NCBI RefSeq assembly: GCF_900100875.1
Contig: NZ_FNKQ01000001.1
Span: forward strand, 1-64,000
DNA: 64,000 nucleotides
Direction: 5' to 3'
Source: Halopelagius longus
Lineage (GTDB): Archaea; Halobacteriota; Halobacteria; Halobacteriales; Haloferacaceae
The notes beneath the pieces are model-generated. The model was not told where the DNA came from. It worked only from the letters and a program-made list of their open reading frames with translations, and made no database searches. Within the stretch, counting starts at the first letter, position 1. Each line of letters starts with the position of its first letter. A program made the position numbers and the translations under genes. Positions 18,215 through 28,179 of this stretch are shown here, piece after piece.

Positions 18215-19179
18215 TGGCCGCAGACACCGACGACCCGACCGCACAGTTCCGGAAGAACCAATCGTGGCTGTACGACAGCGAAGGGGGCGCGTACCTGCGG
18301 AAGACGCTCGTTGGGGCGGCGACGCTCCTCGTCTTCCTGTTCGTCCTGTTTCCCCTCTACTGGATGGCCGTCACCGCGTTCAAGACGACGGCGGAGATAC
18401 AGCGGATTCCGCCCACCGTCTTCCCCGAGGAGTTTTCCCTGGAGGGATTCAGACTCGTCGTCGAGTCGTCGCTACAGGCGGGCGGGTACGCGGGACTCGT
18501 CGAGGACCTGTTCGGCTACACCGTCTCCTCGGCCATCGACATCGACATCCTCGGGCTCATCTTCAACAGCCTGAAAGTCGCGATAGGCGCGGGCCTGATA
18601 GCTCTCGTCCTCGGGTCGGTGGCGGCGTACGTCCTCGCGCGCCACGAGTTCCCCGGAAAGAACGCCCTGATGAGCCTGCTTTTGGCGTCGCTGATGTTCC
18701 CCGGCACGGCCATCATGGTGCCGGAGTGGGAACTCATCAACACCCTGAACCTGTTCAACACCCACGTCGCGTTGGTGCTCATCTACGGGGCGATGACCGC
18801 GCCGTTCGTCGTCTGGTTGATGAAGGGGTTCTTCGACGACTTCCCCGACTCCATCATCGACGCCGCGCGGATGGACCAATGTTCGTCGTACGAGACGTTC
18901 CGGTACGTCCTCGTCCCGATGGCGCGAAACTCCCTCATCGCGTCGTTCATCTTCGCGTTCCTTCTGGCGTGGAACGAACTGGTGTTCGCGCTGACGCTCC
19001 TGAGCAACGAGAACTACACCGTCCCGCCGGGACTGCTCACGTTCGTGCAGGGGTTCAACACCCAGTGGAACGTCGTCGCCGCGGCGTCCATCCTCGTCTC
19101 CCTGCCCGTCCTCGTGGGACTGGCGTACATCCAGCGCTACTTCGTCCAAGGCCTGACCGGCGGCGCGATAAAGGGCTAA
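18214..19179 (+). CDS. ABC sugar transporter permease (MalG/UgpE type)
   Basis: A 321-aa permease with six hydrophobic segments. The EAA loop is IDAARMDQCSSYETFRYVLVP. Compared with typical family members it carries a longer first periplasmic loop (about 70-110). Start overlaps the preceding stop, so the two permeases should be made in equal amounts and form the heterodimeric channel. Confidence 0.92.
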   Translation: MAADTDDPTAQFRKNQSWLYDSEGGAYLRKTLVGAATLLVFLFVLFPLYWMAVTAFKTTAEIQRIPPTVFPEEFSLEGFRLVVESSLQAGGYAGLVEDLFGYTVSSAIDIDILGLIFNSLKVAIGAGLIALVLGSVAAYVLARHEFPGKNALMSLLLASLMFPGTAIMVPEWELINTLNLFNTHVALVLIYGAMTAPFVVWLMKGFFDDFPDSIIDAARMDQCSSYETFRYVLVPMARNSLIASFIFAFLLAWNELVFALTLLSNENYTVPPGLLTFVQGFNTQWNVVAAASILVSLPVLVGLAYIQRYFVQGLTGGAIKG

Positions 19180-19244
19180 CCCCCTTCGCCGCCGTCCGCA
19201 CCGTCCTCGGGGCGTCTCCCCGTTCGTCCCCGACTCCGATAGAC

Positions 19245-19260
19245 AATAATTTTAATACGT
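19245..19260 (+). promoter_or_regulatory. TATA-like promoter of the ABC ATPase gene
   Basis: ATAATTTTAATACGTG lies 12-27 bases before the ATG at 19272, in the 92-base gap after the permease gene. This suggests the ATPase can also be transcribed from its own start rather than only by read-through. Confidence 0.45.
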
Positions 19261-19271
19261 GACAGTGCGAG

Positions 19272-20456
19272 ATGTTGACTCGCATGACCCGGCTAGAACT
19301 CGGTAACGTAACGAAGACGTTCGACAGTCCCGGCGGAGAGGTCGTCGCCGTCAACGATCTCTCTCTGACCGTCGAGGAGGGGGAGTTCCTCGTCTTGCTC
19401 GGACCGTCGGGGTGCGGGAAGACGACGACGCTCCGCATGATAGGCGGGTTGGAGGAGCCGACGGAGGGCGACGTGATGTTCGACGGCATCCGGGTCAACG
19501 ACGTGAAAGCGCGCAACAGGGACGTGGCGATGGTGTTTCAGGACTTCGCGCTCTACCCGCACATGACCGTCGAGCGGAATCTCGGCTTCGGCTTAGAACG
19601 GGAGGACAACGACCTCTCGTCGGCGGCGATTACGGAGAAGGTGCGGGAAGTCGCGGAGATGCTCGAGATTCTGGACCTCCTCGACAAGAAACCCGCGGCG
19701 CTGTCGGGCGGACAGAAGCAACGCGTCGCACTCGGGCGCGCCATCGTGCGCGAACCGCGACTGTTCCTGTTCGACGAACCCCTCGCGAACTTGGACGCGA
19801 AACTGCGGAAGACGATGCGGACCGAAATCGACCGCCTCCAGTCGCGGATGGACATCACCTCCGCGTACGTCACGCACAATCAGGAGGAGGCGATGACCAT
19901 CGCGGACAAGATAGCCGTCCTTGACGACGGGAAACTCCAGCAGGTGGGGACGCCCGCGGAGGTGTTCAACGAACCGACCAACCTGTTCGTCGCGCGGTTC
20001 GTCGGCAGTCCGGACATGAACGTCTTCGAGGCGACGATGACCGAGGACGGCGACGCCTACCGGATCGAAACCGCCGGCACGTCGTTTCGCATCCCCGCGG
20101 CCCTCGTCCCCGGCGAGACGGCGGCGATGGACGTGACGGTGGGGTTCCGCCCGCAGGACCTGTTCCGCGAGGGCAGTTCCGCGACGCGGCGGGGTCACGG
20201 CGGGCCGGTCATCGACACCGACGTGAACGTCATCGAACCGCTCGGGACGGACGCCATCGTCCACGCCGACGCCGAGGCGGGCGAATTGACCGCCACGGTG
20301 ACGCGGTTCCACGAGATAGACGAGGGCGAGTCCGTCCGGTTCACCGTCGCGCCCGAACACGTCTACCTCTTCGAGAAGGAGACAGAGCGACTCATCAAGG
20401 GACGGCTCGACGCCGAGACGAGCGACACCGGGAGCGCGGAGGAGGCGACGGTCTGA
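19272..20456 (+). CDS. ABC sugar transporter ATP-binding protein (MalK/UgpC type)
   Basis: A 394-aa ATPase. Walker A GPSGCGKTT (about 46-54), Q-loop in MVFQDFALYPHMTVE, signature LSGGQKQR, Walker B LFLFDEPLANLD and H-loop AYVTHNQEE are all intact. Residues 250-380 form the TOBE/OB regulatory domain. It powers the transporter encoded upstream. ATG 19272 or 19284 are both possible starts. The stop abuts the convergent amidohydrolase stop without a gap. Confidence 0.92.
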   Translation: MLTRMTRLELGNVTKTFDSPGGEVVAVNDLSLTVEEGEFLVLLGPSGCGKTTTLRMIGGLEEPTEGDVMFDGIRVNDVKARNRDVAMVFQDFALYPHMTVERNLGFGLEREDNDLSSAAITEKVREVAEMLEILDLLDKKPAALSGGQKQRVALGRAIVREPRLFLFDEPLANLDAKLRKTMRTEIDRLQSRMDITSAYVTHNQEEAMTIADKIAVLDDGKLQQVGTPAEVFNEPTNLFVARFVGSPDMNVFEATMTEDGDAYRIETAGTSFRIPAALVPGETAAMDVTVGFRPQDLFREGSSATRRGHGGPVIDTDVNVIEPLGTDAIVHADAEAGELTATVTRFHEIDEGESVRFTVAPEHVYLFEKETERLIKGRLDAETSDTGSAEEATV

Positions 20457-21323
20457 CTACTTCGTCGCTCGCTCGAACGCCCGTCCGGTGAGCCACTTCC
20501 TGTCTTTACTGCTGAGTCCGTCCACCCGCTCTAACCACGTCAGACACTCCTCGTACGTCGCCTCGTCGCTGACGTTCGGGTAGTCCGCCCCCCACACGAG
20601 GCGTTCTCTGCCGAACTGCTCTAAGAGCCACCGCAGGTGGTCGTGCATGTCCTCGTAGGGGTACGCCTCCTCCGAGCGGTGCTGAACCTCCGACACCTTC
20701 GCGTACACCGTGTCGTACTCCGCGAGTTCGGCGTACCGCGCGAACGCGGACTCGTCGGGCGACTCGTTCGGGTCGGCGTGCGAGAAGTGGTCTATCAGGT
20801 ACGTCAACTCGGGGTACGCCTCGACGAGTTCGACCACTTGGTCGAGTTGCTCGACGTGCGCGAGTATCTGCACCGCGGCGTCCGTCTCGCGGGCGGCCTC
20901 CCAAAACTCCGTCTCCGCTTTCGCCTCCCGAAGCCACTCGACGGAGGGGTCGAACGTCTCCCACATCCGGTCGTACGGGCATATCGCGCCGAGTCGGAAG
21001 CCGAGTATCCCGTCGTTCGACATCAGGTCTCTGAGCCTCTGGGCCGCCCCGTCGGCGAACTGATCCACCATCACGATACCGCTGAGGCGGTCGTACTCCG
21101 TCGCCGCCTTCACGGTGTACCAGTTGTCCGTCCACTCGCAGATGGGGTAGCCGACGACGACGGCTTCGTCCACGCCCGCCTCGTCCATGTCGTCGAGCAA
21201 CTTCTCGGCGGTGTAGACGGCGTCCACGTCGAACGTCTCCACGATGTCGACGATGTCGCCGTTCACCCACGGGTGGTCGCGACTGGGATGCCCCCACGCG
21301 TGTGTGTGGCTGTCTACGATCAT
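20457..21323 (-). CDS. Amidohydrolase-2 family protein (possible sugar lactonase)
   Basis: A 288-aa TIM-barrel hydrolase: metal motif IVDSHTHAWGHPS at the start, YLIDHFSHADPN (His-Asp-His) and LVWGADYPNVSD (catalytic Asp) near the end. The family includes L-rhamnono- and L-fucono-lactonases and decarboxylases. Given the neighbouring ABC transporter and mutarotase, a deoxysugar lactonase is the best guess. The ATG at 21323 starts right at the metal motif; the longer frame to 21422 runs over the next gene's start. Confidence 0.78.
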   Translation of the reverse strand: MIVDSHTHAWGHPSRDHPWVNGDIVDIVETFDVDAVYTAEKLLDDMDEAGVDEAVVVGYPICEWTDNWYTVKAATEYDRLSGIVMVDQFADGAAQRLRDLMSNDGILGFRLGAICPYDRMWETFDPSVEWLREAKAETEFWEAARETDAAVQILAHVEQLDQVVELVEAYPELTYLIDHFSHADPNESPDESAFARYAELAEYDTVYAKVSEVQHRSEEAYPYEDMHDHLRWLLEQFGRERLVWGADYPNVSDEATYEECLTWLERVDGLSSKDRKWLTGRAFERATK

Positions 21324-21401
21324 CGTCCGGTGGAACACTCCGGCGTCCCATAAATTATTCCTCGGCGAAATCGATTTGTAGGGGTCGGGCGATGTGACAC
21401 C

Positions 21402-21707
21402 ATGGAGCGCATCGCGTTTCACTTAGAGATAGCTGACGGGAAGCGAGAGGCGTACAGAGAGAAACACGAGGACGTGCCCGAGGCGTTAGAGGAGGCGTAC
21501 CTCACCTCCGGGGCGGGTCTTGAGACGTACAGCGTCTTCGAGAAGGACGGTCACGTCTTCGGCTACATGGAACTGGAGGACAGAGAGAAGATTCGTCGGG
21601 TGATGGAGTCGAGCAAGGCCCAATCGGACTGGAACGAGGTGATGGACCCCATCCTCGAAGACGGCGACGGCGATATGTGGATGGACGAGGTGTATCGGAT
21701 GAAGTAG
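21402..21707 (+). CDS. L-rhamnose mutarotase-like protein
   Basis: A 101-aa ferredoxin-fold protein of the RhaM/RhaU family: RIAFHLEIADGKREAYREKH, YSVFEKDGHVFGYMEL and MWMDEVYRMK carry the conserved Glu, His and Trp positions. These enzymes interconvert alpha and beta anomers of L-rhamnose or L-fucose. Divergent from the amidohydrolase (78 bases between starts). It is the main clue that the cluster handles a 6-deoxy sugar. Confidence 0.85.
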   Translation: MERIAFHLEIADGKREAYREKHEDVPEALEEAYLTSGAGLETYSVFEKDGHVFGYMELEDREKIRRVMESSKAQSDWNEVMDPILEDGDGDMWMDEVYRMK

Positions 21708-21719
21708 GGACGGCGCGGG

Positions 21720-21818
21720 TTACTCCGCGAACGCGAACACCGGCTTACACGTCTCGGAGTTCAGGAACGCCCCGAAGGCCGACTCGACCGCTTCGGGTTC
21801 CGGTCTGAACGATGGATT
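21720..21818 (-). pseudogene. 3' relic of a dehydrogenase gene
   Basis: The minus strand reads PEPEAVESAFGAFLNSET then CKPVFAFAE and a stop at 21720-21722, which looks like the C-terminal end of an MDR-type dehydrogenase (final KPVFxF). Upstream of about 21818 the frame is lost. It sits beside the mutarotase gene, so it may be what is left of a sugar dehydrogenase of this pathway. Family match is by eye only. Confidence 0.45.
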
Positions 21819-22261
21819 TCATCGTTGAGACGTAGTGCTCTCGGCGGCGGAGCCTTCGAAACACGATTCGGGGGCGACGTATTGTGAGTTAGGACGGGCC
21901 GCCGAACGGGAGGGAGACGGACCACGGTCGACTCCGTCGGGCGTCTCCGGCTTAGTCTAATCTCTTCTATTCGAGTTCGACGGAACGTTACAGACGATCG
22001 GAACCAGAAATATACGAATATGGCTGGTATGGGTCCGTACTAGTTCTATTTCGGGATGAATTGCCTCTCAAAGAAGTCGGATCGATAGCTGGTGTTTTTC
22101 TGCTCAGTGATTCGGAGATAATTCGGCATATGGCGGTTATGTCGGTTGATATCCACTTCGGAACCTCTCCGAGACGAATTCTGCGCTCTCTCTGGTGAAC
22201 AGAAGATATTGTACCACGAGGAGGGAAGACCGATTCGAGGCGCCGGTTCGTCTCGGTTCGC
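21819..22261. other. Intergenic region without recognisable gene
   Basis: About 440 bases between the dehydrogenase relic and the next gene. A/T content rises from 21960 (AATATACGAATATGG near 22010) and short broken frames occur, consistent with decayed sequence. I see no RNA gene, repeat or clear promoter. Confidence 0.4.
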
Positions 22262-23275
22262 TCAGGGCGTGACGACTATCTTCCCGACGCTCTCGCGGTC
22301 TTGCATCGCGGCGAAGGCGTCGTCGGTGGCGTCCAGCGAGAACGTCTCGTCTATCTCCGGGGCGAGTTCGCCGTCGGCGACGAGTTCGACCAACCGCTCT
22401 AAGTCGGTCTGCGTGCCCATCGTACTGCCGACGACGTGCTTCTGTCCGAGGAACAGGTCCGGGACGTCTATCTCCGAGGTGCCGCCCGCGGTGCGCCCGC
22501 AGACGGTCATCGTCCCGGCGCGGCGGAGTACGTCCAACCCGAGGCCGGTGTAGGGGCCGCCGAGGTGGTTCACCACCGCGTCGGGGCGACCGATTTCGAG
22601 TACCGCCTCGCGGAGTTCGTCGGGGTCGGTTCCCTCTATCGCGTGGTCCAGACCGAGTTCGTCGAGGCGGTCGAGTTTCGCCGCCGAGGAGGAGGTGCCG
22701 ACGGTTCGCGCGCCGAGAACGTCCGCGAGTTGGACGCTCGCGACGCCGACGCCGCCGGTCGCGCCGGGAACGAACACGAGGTCGCCGGGCGAGACGTCCG
22801 CCCGCCGGAGCATGTGGTAGGCGGTCACGTACGCCGTCGGGAGGGCGGCCGCCTCGGCCGCGGTGACCGACTCCGGGAGCGGAATCAGGCGGTCGGCGTC
22901 GACGCGCGCCGCCTCCGCGAGGCCGCCGTGGTACAGAGAGAAGTTCTCACAGAGGTTCTCCGGCCCCTCCCGGCAGAACCGGCAGACGCCGCACGTCTCG
23001 TTCGGGCAGAGGACGACGCGGTCCCCCGCCTCGACGCCGGTCACGCCCTCGCCCACTTCGTCTACGACGCCGGCGACGTCGAGTCCGCTGACGAACGGAA
23101 GGTCGTCGGCGTCGACCATCGCGGAGTCGCCCTCCAGAATCCAGAGGTCGTGTCGGTTGATGGAACAGGCCTCGACGTCCACGACGGCCTCCCCCGGTCC
23201 GGGGTCGGGCGTCGGTCGGTCGACGAGGCTCACTCCGTCCGGTCCGACGAGTTCGCCGAACGCTGCAACGCGCAT
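22262..23275 (-). CDS. Zinc-type quinone oxidoreductase / alcohol dehydrogenase
   Basis: A 337-aa MDR protein. RVAAFGELVGPDG opens it; the four structural-zinc cysteines lie in CPNETCGVCRFC plus CENF (about 91-110); the nucleotide motif is VPGATGGVGVASVQ. The GATGGVG form is typical of NADPH-dependent quinone oxidoreductases. ATG at 23275 fits the family; longer open frames upstream are shadows of the PhoU gene. A decayed copy of this gene's 5' end is found at about 34.65 kb. Confidence 0.87.
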   Translation of the reverse strand: MRVAAFGELVGPDGVSLVDRPTPDPGPGEAVVDVEACSINRHDLWILEGDSAMVDADDLPFVSGLDVAGVVDEVGEGVTGVEAGDRVVLCPNETCGVCRFCREGPENLCENFSLYHGGLAEAARVDADRLIPLPESVTAAEAAALPTAYVTAYHMLRRADVSPGDLVFVPGATGGVGVASVQLADVLGARTVGTSSSAAKLDRLDELGLDHAIEGTDPDELREAVLEIGRPDAVVNHLGGPYTGLGLDVLRRAGTMTVCGRTAGGTSEIDVPDLFLGQKHVVGSTMGTQTDLERLVELVADGELAPEIDETFSLDATDDAFAAMQDRESVGKIVVTP

Positions 23276-23334
23276 AGGTAGACGAACCGGTCGCAGGCCC
23301 ATAACCGTGGGTGACGGCCGCCGCGGACCGTCGT

Positions 23335-24363
23335 TCAGTCGCCGCCGTCTCCGTCTGTATCGGACGGCGACGCGGCGGGTACGCCGTCCCGAATCGCCGT
23401 CCGAAGTCCGACCTCCGCGATGTTGCCCGCGTGTTCGGCCGTCCGGCGAACGCCGTCGAGGGCGTACGTGAGGCGGTAGTCGCCGTCGGGGGCCTCGAAC
23501 AGTCGGCGATCGAGCGTCTCGGCCTCCTCGCGCACTCGGTCGCGGGCGTTCAACGCCGCCGCGGCGGTGTCGGCGTCCGCGACGACGGCGGCCACCGCGT
23601 CGTCGACGGCTCCTCGGGCGGTTTCTGCGATGTCGGCGATGTCGTCTACGGCGCGCGTCCGCGGGTTCTCCACCGCGGCCCCGACCGTCGCGATGCGTTC
23701 GGCGTGGTCGGCGATACGCTCCAGTTCGCGCGCCGTCGCGTGCAACCGAAACAGTTCCTCGCGCGTCGCGCCGAGGGCGTCTATCTCGTCGAGGCGCGTC
23801 AGTCCGCGACAGAAGTGGCGGTCCACCATCGCGTAGAGGCGGTCTGCCTCGTCGTCGCGGTCCGAGAGGTTCTCGGCGGGTCCGTCGCCGGTCAGCACCG
23901 CCGTCGCCTCCCGGTGCATCGAGAGTGCGACGAACTGCAGTTGGCGCACCGACTGCCGGACCGACACTTGGTTCGCGTCCAGCAGGTTCCGGACGACGAC
24001 CCTCTCGTCGCTCCGGTCGGTGACCGTCATCCCGGCTAAACTCCTCGTGACACGCCTGAGGACTCGTTTCTGGGCGTCGGTGAACGACTCCGAGACGTCG
24101 AGGACCACCTCCTCGTACCCGGCGGTGTAGGCGGCCCGGAGCGTCTGTTCGAGGCGTTCCGTGCTCTCGGGGGCGACCTGCACCGTCACGCAGCCGGTCG
24201 ACCCGTCCTCGCGCCCCGGCGCTTGGACGACCAACAGGCCGTCGATGTGGGTGTGGAGGTCGACCACCGTGCCCGCGCTGATGTCTTCGTCCTCTGCCCA
24301 TCGTTTCGGAAGTGAGACCGTGTACGTCCCGTTGCTGACTTTCTGAATCTTGCGCGTCTCCAT
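23335..24363 (-). CDS. Phosphate uptake regulator: AbrB-type domain fused to PhoU domain
   Basis: A 342-aa protein. Residues 1-50 (KIQKVSNGTYTVSLPKRWAE) are a SpoVT/AbrB swapped-hairpin DNA-binding domain; 120-330 are PhoU-like helical bundles (FRLHATARELERIADHAERI; ALDGVRRTAEHAGNIAEV, with the conserved E-x-x-RIADHAE metal site). It follows pstB by 85 bases and should repress or tune phosphate uptake when phosphate is plentiful. The DNA-binding fusion, common in haloarchaea, implies direct transcriptional control. Confidence 0.9.
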   Translation of the reverse strand: METRKIQKVSNGTYTVSLPKRWAEDEDISAGTVVDLHTHIDGLLVVQAPGREDGSTGCVTVQVAPESTERLEQTLRAAYTAGYEEVVLDVSESFTDAQKRVLRRVTRSLAGMTVTDRSDERVVVRNLLDANQVSVRQSVRQLQFVALSMHREATAVLTGDGPAENLSDRDDEADRLYAMVDRHFCRGLTRLDEIDALGATREELFRLHATARELERIADHAERIATVGAAVENPRTRAVDDIADIAETARGAVDDAVAAVVADADTAAAALNARDRVREEAETLDRRLFEAPDGDYRLTYALDGVRRTAEHAGNIAEVGLRTAIRDGVPAASPSDTDGDGGD

Positions 24364-24448
24364 CTCTCGTCCCGTTAGGCGGTTTCGCCCTCGTCTGCGT
24401 CCGTCTCGTCGTCGCTCGCTCGGCGGTTCGACTCGCGGCTCACGGCGC

Positions 24449-25360
24449 TCACCCGAACTTCCCGGTGATGTAGTCCTCGACGCGTTGGCTCTGCGGTTCC
24501 TCGAACAGTCGGTCGGTGTCGCCGTACTCGACGAGTTTGCCGCCCGTCAGGAACACCGCCGTCTGGTCGGAGATGCGGGCGGCCTGCTGCATGTTGTGGG
24601 TGACGATGACCACCGTGTACTCCGTCGAGAGGTCGTGGATGAGGTCCTCTATCTTCGCCGTGGCGATGGGGTCCAACGCCGAGGCGGGTTCGTCCATCAG
24701 GATGACCTCGGGGTCGGTCGCCAACGCCCGAGCGATACAGAGACGCTGCTGTTGGCCGCCGGAGAGGCCGAGGGCGTTGTCGTCGAGGCGGTCGTTCACC
24801 TCCTCCCAGAGGGCCGCCTGCCGAAGCGACCGTTCGACGAGCGCTTCCTCCTCGCTCTCGTCGGACCGACCGAGCAGGTTCGACAGCAGTCCGGTGTCGA
24901 TGTCGCCGTGCTTCCGCGGCCCGTACGCGACGTTCTCCCTGATGGACTTCGGGAACGGGTTGGGCGACTGGAACACCATCCCCACGCGCTTGCGGAGTTC
25001 GACGAGGTCCACCCGGTCGCGGTATATCTCCTCGCCGTCGAGCCGGACCGACCCCTCGACGCTCGCGGCTTTGATGCGGTCGTTCATCCGGTTGAGACAG
25101 CGCAGGAACGTCGATTTCCCGCACCCCGAGGGGCCGACGAGCGCGGTGACGCTGTTCTCGGGTATCTCCATCGACACGCCGTCGAGGGCGTGGTCGTCGC
25201 CGTAGTAGACGTCTAAGTCCTCGACGGCGAGTTTCGCCCGCCCGTCGAACTCGTAGTCGCACCACTCGGCTCGAATCCGCTCGTCGGTCTCTCCGTTCGT
25301 CGTTCGGGCGGGTTGGTCGGTACTGCGGTCGGTCTCTGAAGGTTTGGTAGTCTCGCTCAT
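24449..25360 (-). CDS. pstB: Phosphate ABC transporter ATP-binding protein PstB
   Basis: A 303-aa ATPase with Walker [10 protein letters not shown], PstB-specific [10 protein letters not shown] and [20 protein letters not shown], signature [14 protein letters not shown], and [13 protein letters not shown]. An extra acidic N-terminal stretch of about 45 residues precedes the core. Start overlaps pstA by 4 bases (ATGA). Fourth gene of pstSCAB. Confidence 0.96.
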   Translation of the reverse strand: MSETTKPSETDRSTDQPARTTNGETDERIRAEWCDYEFDGRAKLAVEDLDVYYGDDHALDGVSMEIPENSVTALVGPSGCGKSTFLRCLNRMNDRIKAASVEGSVRLDGEEIYRDRVDLVELRKRVGMVFQSPNPFPKSIRENVAYGPRKHGDIDTGLLSNLLGRSDESEEEALVERSLRQAALWEEVNDRLDDNALGLSGGQQQRLCIARALATDPEVILMDEPASALDPIATAKIEDLIHDLSTEYTVVIVTHNMQQAARISDQTAVFLTGGKLVEYGDTDRLFEEPQSQRVEDYITGKFG

Positions 25361-26985
25361 TCTCGAAGTTTGCTGCGGAAGTAGTATCTCGTGACGATGC
25401 CGACGAGGTAGAACGACAGCACGACGGCCAACAGCACGAGCGCCGTCGCCCACTTGAACTGCTCGAGGTCGGAGACGGGTCCCGACTTCCCGACGCCCGC
25501 CGTGATGAGTGCGTACAGTTGGTACGGCAGGGCGGCGGTCGCCTGCATCAACTCGGGGTTCTCCACGAACGGCGGCGACGCGGTGAACCGGAAGCCGCCG
25601 ACGACGTCTACGGTCTGTCCTCCGGGGACGAACGTCCCGCCCGCCATCGTCAAGAGGATGGGCGCCGTCTCGCCGGCGATTCGGCCGACGCCGAGGATGA
25701 CGCCCGTGACGACGCCGGGAAGCGCCGCCGGGAGGACGACGCTCCGGACGGTCTGCCACTTCGTCACGCCGAGGGCGGCGCTTGCGTCGCGGTACTCGTC
25801 GGGCACCGCGAGCATCGCCTCCCGACTCGTGATGACCACGAGCGGCAGTAACATGAACCCGAGCGTGAGCATCCCCGAGAACAGCGTCCTGCGGCCCCCG
25901 AACCGGGGGACGAGGAACGCGAAGCCGAACAGCCCGAAGACGATGCTCGGGGTGCTCCAGAGGCCGTTGGTGGCGACTTCGATGACCTGCGTGAACCGCC
26001 CCCGCTCGGCGTACTCGGTGAGGTAGATGGCCGCGCCGACGCCCAACGGAACCGCGAACGTCACCGCCCCGACGACCAGCCACACCGTCCCCACGATGGC
26101 CGGGAGCACGCCGTTGTGGTCGTTGAGCAACGCCACGCCGTTCGTGACGAACGGCCACGACACCGGCCAGACGATAGTGTGGCTGAATCCGAACAGGTCG
26201 ATGGTCGTCTCCGGGCCGACGCCCGCGCCGACGGCGATGCCCCGGAACAGACCCGGCGCGCCCTTGGTGACCGTAAACGCCACGAGGACGACGAGTACGG
26301 AGACGATGGCGAGGACGTTCAGCGACACGAGCACGTACGCGCCCGTGTGTCGGCCCTGCGCTCCGAACCCGCCGTACGCTTTCGCCGCCGCCCACCCCGT
26401 CAGGAGGGCGCAGAACAGCGTCAGCGCGGGCACGACGAGGTCCGCGGCGAACGTCGCGCGCAGGCCGGTCGGTTCCCACGACCACGCCGGGCCGATTGCG
26501 CCGGTGAGGAACGCGCCGCCCGCGAGGAGGGCGAGTGCGCCCGCAGGGACCGTAGAGCCCACGTCCTCGCGCGGGACGACCGAGACGGCGAAGGCGACGC
26601 CGCCCGCGAGGACGGCGACGGCGACCCACCCGAGGCCGCCGAGGCCGAGCGTCTGCGAGCCGACGAGTCCGCCGACGACGAACCAGACGCCGGAGAACGC
26701 CGCCGCCGCGACCGCCCCGGCGTCCGACCGGGGCGTCGATTCGACCGCGCCGACGCTGGATCCGACGCCGAACGCGACGACGGCGAGGCCGAGAACCGCG
26801 AGGAGGCCGCCGAGGAGCGACACCGTCCGCACGCCGCCGACGGTCCCCGTGACGGACACCACCTCGAACAGCGCGGCCAACCCGAGTGCGAACAGGAGGG
26901 CCGAGAGTCCGACCGCGCCCGCGGCCGCCGCGCCAGTTCCGGTCGCCCGTTCGCGGACGAGGTCCGATTCGGTCGCGCCGGCCAT
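25357..26985 (-). CDS. pstA: Phosphate ABC transporter permease PstA with long N-terminal membrane extension
   Basis: A 542-aa permease. The PstA core (about 240-540; [50 protein letters not shown] is the EAA loop) is of normal size. Before it come about 230 residues with six or more extra hydrophobic segments, rich in Gly/Ala/Val, nearly doubling the usual 290-300 aa. Starts overlap pstC by 1 base and pstB by 4. The extension's role is unknown. Confidence 0.93.
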   Translation of the reverse strand: MAGATESDLVRERATGTGAAAAGAVGLSALLFALGLAALFEVVSVTGTVGGVRTVSLLGGLLAVLGLAVVAFGVGSSVGAVESTPRSDAGAVAAAAFSGVWFVVGGLVGSQTLGLGGLGWVAVAVLAGGVAFAVSVVPREDVGSTVPAGALALLAGGAFLTGAIGPAWSWEPTGLRATFAADLVVPALTLFCALLTGWAAAKAYGGFGAQGRHTGAYVLVSLNVLAIVSVLVVLVAFTVTKGAPGLFRGIAVGAGVGPETTIDLFGFSHTIVWPVSWPFVTNGVALLNDHNGVLPAIVGTVWLVVGAVTFAVPLGVGAAIYLTEYAERGRFTQVIEVATNGLWSTPSIVFGLFGFAFLVPRFGGRRTLFSGMLTLGFMLLPLVVITSREAMLAVPDEYRDASAALGVTKWQTVRSVVLPAALPGVVTGVILGVGRIAGETAPILLTMAGGTFVPGGQTVDVVGGFRFTASPPFVENPELMQATAALPYQLYALITAGVGKSGPVSDLEQFKWATALVLLAVVLSFYLVGIVTRYYFRSKLRE

Positions 26986-28118
26986 CAGTCGCTCCCCCCG
27001 AGTTTACGGCGCATCCGCGCCTCTATCAACTGCGACCCGACGCTGAGACAGAGGACCGTCACGAACAGGATGACGCCCGCGACGAACAGCGCGTTCATCT
27101 GCAGGCCGGTCGCCTCGCCGTAGTTCGCCGCGATGAGCGACGTGAGCGTCTCGTATCCGTAGAACACGTTGTAGAGAGGTTCGGCTATCTTCGGGTTGTT
27201 TCGGAGCATCACCGTCGCGGCCATCGTCTCGCCGATGGCCCGCCCGACGCCGAGGAGGACGGCCGCCGAGACGCCCGAGAACGCCGCCGGGAGGGTGATT
27301 GCGGTCATCGTCTGCCAGTCGGTCGTCCCCAAGGCGAGCGACCCGCTCTTCATCGATTCGGGCACGCTGTCGAGGGCATCCTCGGCGACCGACACCACCG
27401 TCGGGAGCGCCATCAGGCCGACGACGACGCCGACGAACAGGTACGTCCCCTGCCCGACGAGGTCGAACTTCTCGGAGGCCCACGGGCTGAGTATCGTGAA
27501 CCCGATGAACCCGTAGACGATGGAGGGGATGCCGGCGAGAATCTCGACGCCGGGCTTGACGAGTTCGCGGACCGTCGCCGGGGCGATTTCGCTGATGAAA
27601 AGCGCCGCGGCGACGCCGAGGGGTCCGGCGACGAGCGTGGCTATCGTCGTCACCACGAGCGTCCCGTGTATCATCGGGACCATCGAGTAGCGAACCGGCG
27701 GCGACGCGGCGTCCCACCGCGTCTGGAGGAACATCCGCGCGCCGGGGACGGTCACGCCGAACACCTCCGCGCTCTCGTACGCTACCGCGGGCCACGCCTC
27801 CACGAAGATGAACACCGTGATGAGCCCGAGAACCAGAATCGTCGAAATCGTCATCGTCAGGGTGACCGCCTCGGCGGTCAGTTCCCGGTGGCGGACCCAC
27901 CCGTACCCCGTCGTCGCGAGGAACGCGGCGAAGAGGGCGACCGTCAGCGGGGAGCTTACGAGGAAGCCGACGAACGCCGCCAAGAGGCTGACCGACCCGA
28001 CCAAGGCGGTGGCCAGCGCCGACCGTTCGGTCTCCGCTACGAATCGCCGCGCCCGGTCGAACCGCCGCCGAAACGGAGCTGACGCCCCCGAGGGGGGCTT
28101 CTCTGTCGTCGATGTCAT
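26985..28118 (-). CDS. pstC: Phosphate ABC transporter permease PstC
   Basis: A 377-aa permease with about seven hydrophobic segments. The PstC pattern [18 protein letters not shown] and the EAA-loop region [19 protein letters not shown] are clear. The ATG at 28118 is chosen because the extension to 28163 lies in the gap downstream of pstS and adds no halo-like sequence. Stop overlaps pstA start. Confidence 0.94.
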   Translation of the reverse strand: MTSTTEKPPSGASAPFRRRFDRARRFVAETERSALATALVGSVSLLAAFVGFLVSSPLTVALFAAFLATTGYGWVRHRELTAEAVTLTMTISTILVLGLITVFIFVEAWPAVAYESAEVFGVTVPGARMFLQTRWDAASPPVRYSMVPMIHGTLVVTTIATLVAGPLGVAAALFISEIAPATVRELVKPGVEILAGIPSIVYGFIGFTILSPWASEKFDLVGQGTYLFVGVVVGLMALPTVVSVAEDALDSVPESMKSGSLALGTTDWQTMTAITLPAAFSGVSAAVLLGVGRAIGETMAATVMLRNNPKIAEPLYNVFYGYETLTSLIAANYGEATGLQMNALFVAGVILFVTVLCLSVGSQLIEARMRRKLGGSD

Positions 28119-28179
28119 GATTGGATATGAATGTGGATAGGAAGTCGGCGAGTCGCACGCCACCGAGAGGGACGCGGCG

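Noticed and set aside
23276-24301. Upstream extension of the quinone oxidoreductase to 679 codons
   Set aside because: The added part is an out-of-frame reading of the PhoU-like gene.
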